This document shows positions 60,929-64,000 of a DNA stretch of 64,000 bases, piece after piece. The position numbers and the translations under genes were made by a program. The stretch is from Neonectria sp. B-13 (Eukaryota; Ascomycota; Sordariomycetes; Hypocreales; Nectriaceae), in the NCBI GenBank assembly GCA_002682825.1, contig NOKP01000007.1, positions 992,001-1,056,000 on the forward strand, given 5' to 3'. Every line of letters starts with the position of its first letter. Within the stretch, counting starts at the first letter, position 1. The notes beneath the pieces are model-generated. The model was not told the origin of the DNA. It made no database searches and saw only the letters and a program-made list of their open reading frames with translations.

Positions 60929-63249
60929 TCAGGGGGATTGCGTCGGTTCTGGGGTTCCTTCTGGAGACTTGGGTACTTCAACCAACTCCACCTCGTACTT
61001 GCTTGTCACAGAGAACAATCGAGTGTCGGTATCGAAGGTCAACCACTTGCCCTTGGCCGCGATCTTGTGTCCGAGATAAAGTATTCGTTCCTTTCTCTCA
61101 TCGACCATTGAAGCGAGTTCGAAGTACTTCTCGTCTTCATCAATCTTCTCGTTGACGAACCATCCCTTTGGATGGTAATCTTCCGCGTAAGTAAGGCCCC
61201 GCATGGCATAATCCTCTGGCAGTGGCCTGGGAGGTTCGTCCTTCTCTGGCCCAGGAAACTCTCCGTCCATTCTTAGTTCGAACCCGCATGTGGCGATGAG
61301 GTAATTCAGCATAATTGCAGTGAGCTTCCAGGGAAACTCTCCTTCAATGTATGACATGGCAGCTGGATAGCATGTCATTTGGTTGATGAAGACCAGTGTT
61401 GTATGAATGAAGGGAAGGATGTTGGTGTCTCCCCAGCGACGAACCACAATCTCGTAGGTCCGGACTGCAAAAGACAGGGACTTTGAAAAGGTTTCGCTGG
61501 GCGGTACCTCTAGGATGGAGCTCCCGTCCATTGTGACGTCAGTCTCATCCGGTCGTTGGGACATAGCTCTCATGAGCACATTAGATTCAGCCCCGTAACC
61601 AAGAAGAGAGCACCCAAGCGCGATGCCAATAAAATAGCTAGGTTAGGTCAACAAAACATCATCATCACAAGTGATTCCAAAAGTACTGACCCAGCTTCGA
61701 GCCATCGCTTGGTTGTTCGACTAATATGGCTGTCAAGAAGATCAAGAAACAGTTCTGTCGAGTCCTCTAGCTTATCCTCCGATTTGCCCGAGAAGAAGAT
61801 CCCATGTACTCGGACAAAAGCTGCATCAATCGGAACCAGACGGGACTGATTGGATCCCAGGACAGGGTCAAACAGTGTCATAACACTCTCCTTTGCACTG
61901 AGAAACGGGATCGGCACACACAGCGATTTGGTGTAGTAGTACAACTGTTGCAAGGCATTAGGTCGAGCCAAAATCGCCAAGTGATGGTAGAGACGTCCTG
62001 TGGTCGGGGACTTGTCAGATGCCTTGCTGTACCAGTGTCGGCTTACACCGGTCCAGACTTCTCGGTCCCTAATGTCATCGTCCTCGATAGCCATCCTGTA
62101 ACGACCAAGATCTCCTAGGCACTCAATCCAGGTATCCTCAAACGCCGGGACAGTCTCATAAAGTAGCGCCATCATACTGTACGCGAGATACAAGAAGGTC
62201 AACATATGCTCGAGAGATGCCGGTAATCTATGTCGGAGGAGCTCCAGAAAGGAATGAATGCCATGGCGCCACATTCGCGCTGGCATGGCGTATTTCGATG
62301 CCAGCCGCCGTAGCGGGACACTAGCCGAGGGATGCTGGCTGGCAAGGAAGAAGTCGTGGTGCTCATGCAGTAATGTCCGATGTAGAGCAATCAACGCTTG
62401 CCACTGTTCATTGTTCAATTTGTTGGCATCGGTTGTATTCGAGGACTGAGCGTTATCGACTTCAATACACTTCGTTTCGACCATGACCAGGCCGGCGTAT
62501 ATGCCCTTGACCTCAGCGACGAGTTGATCTTGAGAAATCGGTCTGGTCTCTGGCTGTAGCATCATACGAGACGGCTCAGCCTCGTTGATTTGGGAAGAGG
62601 GCTGGGGGGTCTTGGTCGTTTTATTTGGTGGTGCCTGTCGGGGAACCGCCGACGAGGCAAGTGGGACGGAGCGGCCTTGGGACGGCTTAGTTTGCGAGCC
62701 GTCGCCTTCGATCCATAATTGTCTTTGAGTATTCTTAGGACCCCGGTCGAAGGTTGCCGAGTCGGCTGGTCGGGCGCGGCTGCGGTTACTCGAGGCCACG
62801 GGTGGTGAAGATCCTCGTTGATAATCCACCGATCCGGGAGAGGATCGTTTCTTGGACAGCCTTGCATCGGCGTCCCCCGGGTCCGGGCTAGAGTGGGGGG
62901 CCTCTCGATCCGCTTCCGGGTCGTCCGGAGTGCCCCGTTTGCGAGTCGGAGGAGCCGTATGTGTATCTGGTGGCCTAGGGAAGTCAGAGAGATCGGCGGC
63001 CCAAATTGCGTGACCTGGAACTGAAGGAGCTTACGGTTTCTTAGTCACTATACTTCTAAACGCATTTTCGATATCCTCGTCAGATTCCCAGGCAGTATGG
63101 GCGGTAGGATCATCTCGAACGTGTGTTCGGAACGAGTCGAGGTCGTTTTGTAGCTCCGTGCTACATAGTGGGCATAACGTATGTGAGGCGGTGACTTCCT
63201 GTCGATGGTTATTCCGCAGATGCGTCACCCATTTCTTCGTGAAGTCCAT
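60929..63249 (-). CDS. Est1-type DNA/RNA-binding domain protein with zinc-finger-like N-terminus
   Basis: Minus-strand exons are 63249-63035 (5' limit uncertain), 62974-61691 and 61637-60929, with introns of 60 and 53 nt; they stay in frame and give at least 735 aa. From the ATG at 63249 there is a C2H2-like motif (LCPLC, then HVRDD and TAH), next a Ser/Pro/Lys-rich linker (~75-220), and then the Est1 DNA/RNA-binding domain (~225-420). The signature is WTGVSRHWYSKASDKSPTTG followed by RLYHHLAILARPNALQQLYYY. The C-terminus is partly hydrophobic. Family members (Est1/Ebs1/SMG-type) act in telomere maintenance or nonsense-mediated decay, while the fungal expanded group is uncharacterised. The frame is also open and Cys-rich upstream to ~63387 (acceptor CGCAG), so an earlier first exon is likely. 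Confidence 0.8.
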
Positions 63250-64000
63250 CGTGTTGTCGCTTTCGTCTCCTTCGTGTCCAGGGCATAGGACGGGTGTGGT
63301 GTCACCGCAGGACTGACAGTTCGCCTCGGAGGAGCGGGATCCTTTTCCGCGAAGGGCACAATTGTAGAGAGTCGCAGGACTGCGAAGAAAACACAAGACG
63401 CGTTAGTGATGAGATTGCAGAAGAACACAACGCAAGTCCAGAACCGAAGACCGGAGAGAAGCCTGGAGTTGAGCCTGAGGGTAAGGGATGTCCAGCGTTG
63501 GCGCCTAAGCAAAGGGTGTTGTCGTAATGGTGCGCCGCAAGGAGAGCAAAACATTGAAAACAGGCAACACCAGTCAACCGCGCCCACGAATCTCGGCAGG
63601 AATCCACCGAGCAGGCCTCAGAACCGTAACCCTTTCTATGGTTCGCCAGGATCAGTGACGCGCTTGCAATCACTTGCAACGCTTTCACGGGATCTTTGAA
63701 GAGGCTGAGCGGTCGTTGACAGGACGACGGGGCTTGGGGGACTTTAGTTGACGATATTGCTAGCCAGCTGGGATTGGGAAGGGTGACTCTTGTAAGCAGT
63801 GGGGGCGGCGGGGGGTTCTCGTGGCGGCATCTGGGCATGGCGAAGTATCCAACAACTTACTCAGCAATACGAGCGGAGGCGCTTCGGAATGTGCGAAAGT
63901 AGAGAGCCAAAAGTGCAAATTGGTTGGCTCTACAGGAATAGAGAAAGTCGCAGGGAGAGGGGTTTCGGCCGCGGGCACCCTGCTGGCATTTGGTTGCCTT
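63250..64000 (-). other. Upstream end of the Est1-type gene, structure unresolved
   Basis: The frame of the first exon continues upstream with Cys-rich coding-like sequence to about 63387, after a TTCGCAG acceptor, so an exon probably starts there. A second open frame (63838-63302) in another phase overlaps it. Which upstream ATG is used cannot be settled. No other feature was seen up to the window end. Confidence 0.35.

Noticed and set aside
63302..63838. 178-aa minus-strand frame upstream of the Est1-type gene
   Set aside because: It runs in a different phase through the probable exon of that gene and has no domain. It could contain a first exon but is not supported as a protein.

Overview
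The window is nuclear DNA of a filamentous ascomycete (Pezizomycotina, most like a Sordariomycete). The evidence is short spliceosomal introns (48-109 nt in the confirmed coding part; one inferred N-terminal intron is about 0.4 kb) with GTNNGT donors and CTNAY branch motifs, long CT-rich leaders, and fungus-specific families: bZIP-DUF3425, NIMA kinase, an FlbC-type C2H2 factor and a HeLo-like pseudokinase. Genus cannot be fixed from sequence alone.

Positions 1-18.7 kb are a gene-dense housekeeping block. It holds the 3' end of a HAD-family hydrolase (+), a bZIP-DUF3425 factor (-) head-to-head with a zinc alcohol dehydrogenase (+), choline/ethanolamine kinase (+), an ankyrin-BTB protein (-) head-to-head with a NIMA kinase (+), an MDR oxidoreductase (+) with a GC-AG intron, and a BLOC-1 subunit 2-like coiled-coil protein (-). 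Several of these needed splicing by eye. In particular, the basic region of the bZIP gene is only visible once a 73-nt intron is removed.

Positions 18.7-50.6 kb are gene-sparse. The only convincing intact gene is a C2H2 factor resembling the conidiation regulator FlbC (39.7-40.7 kb, -). A relic of an unclassified mobile element (about 26.4-30.6 kb, minus-strand sense) carries two decayed ORFs, a zinc-knuckle-like motif and an inverted repeat whose arms differ only by transitions. The in-frame stops are of the kind C-to-T change would give, so repeat-induced point mutation is plausible. The remainder is low-complexity or AT-rich non-coding DNA with several microsatellites.

Positions 50.6-64 kb hold minus-strand accessory genes: a DUF1399/GRDP-like protein, some unassigned candidate exons, a protein with a HeLo-like N-terminus fused to a catalytically degenerate kinase domain (MLKL-like architecture, a candidate for fungal programmed cell death or incompatibility), and an Est1-type RNA/DNA-binding-domain protein with a zinc-finger-like N-terminus. 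No RNA genes or CRISPR arrays were seen.
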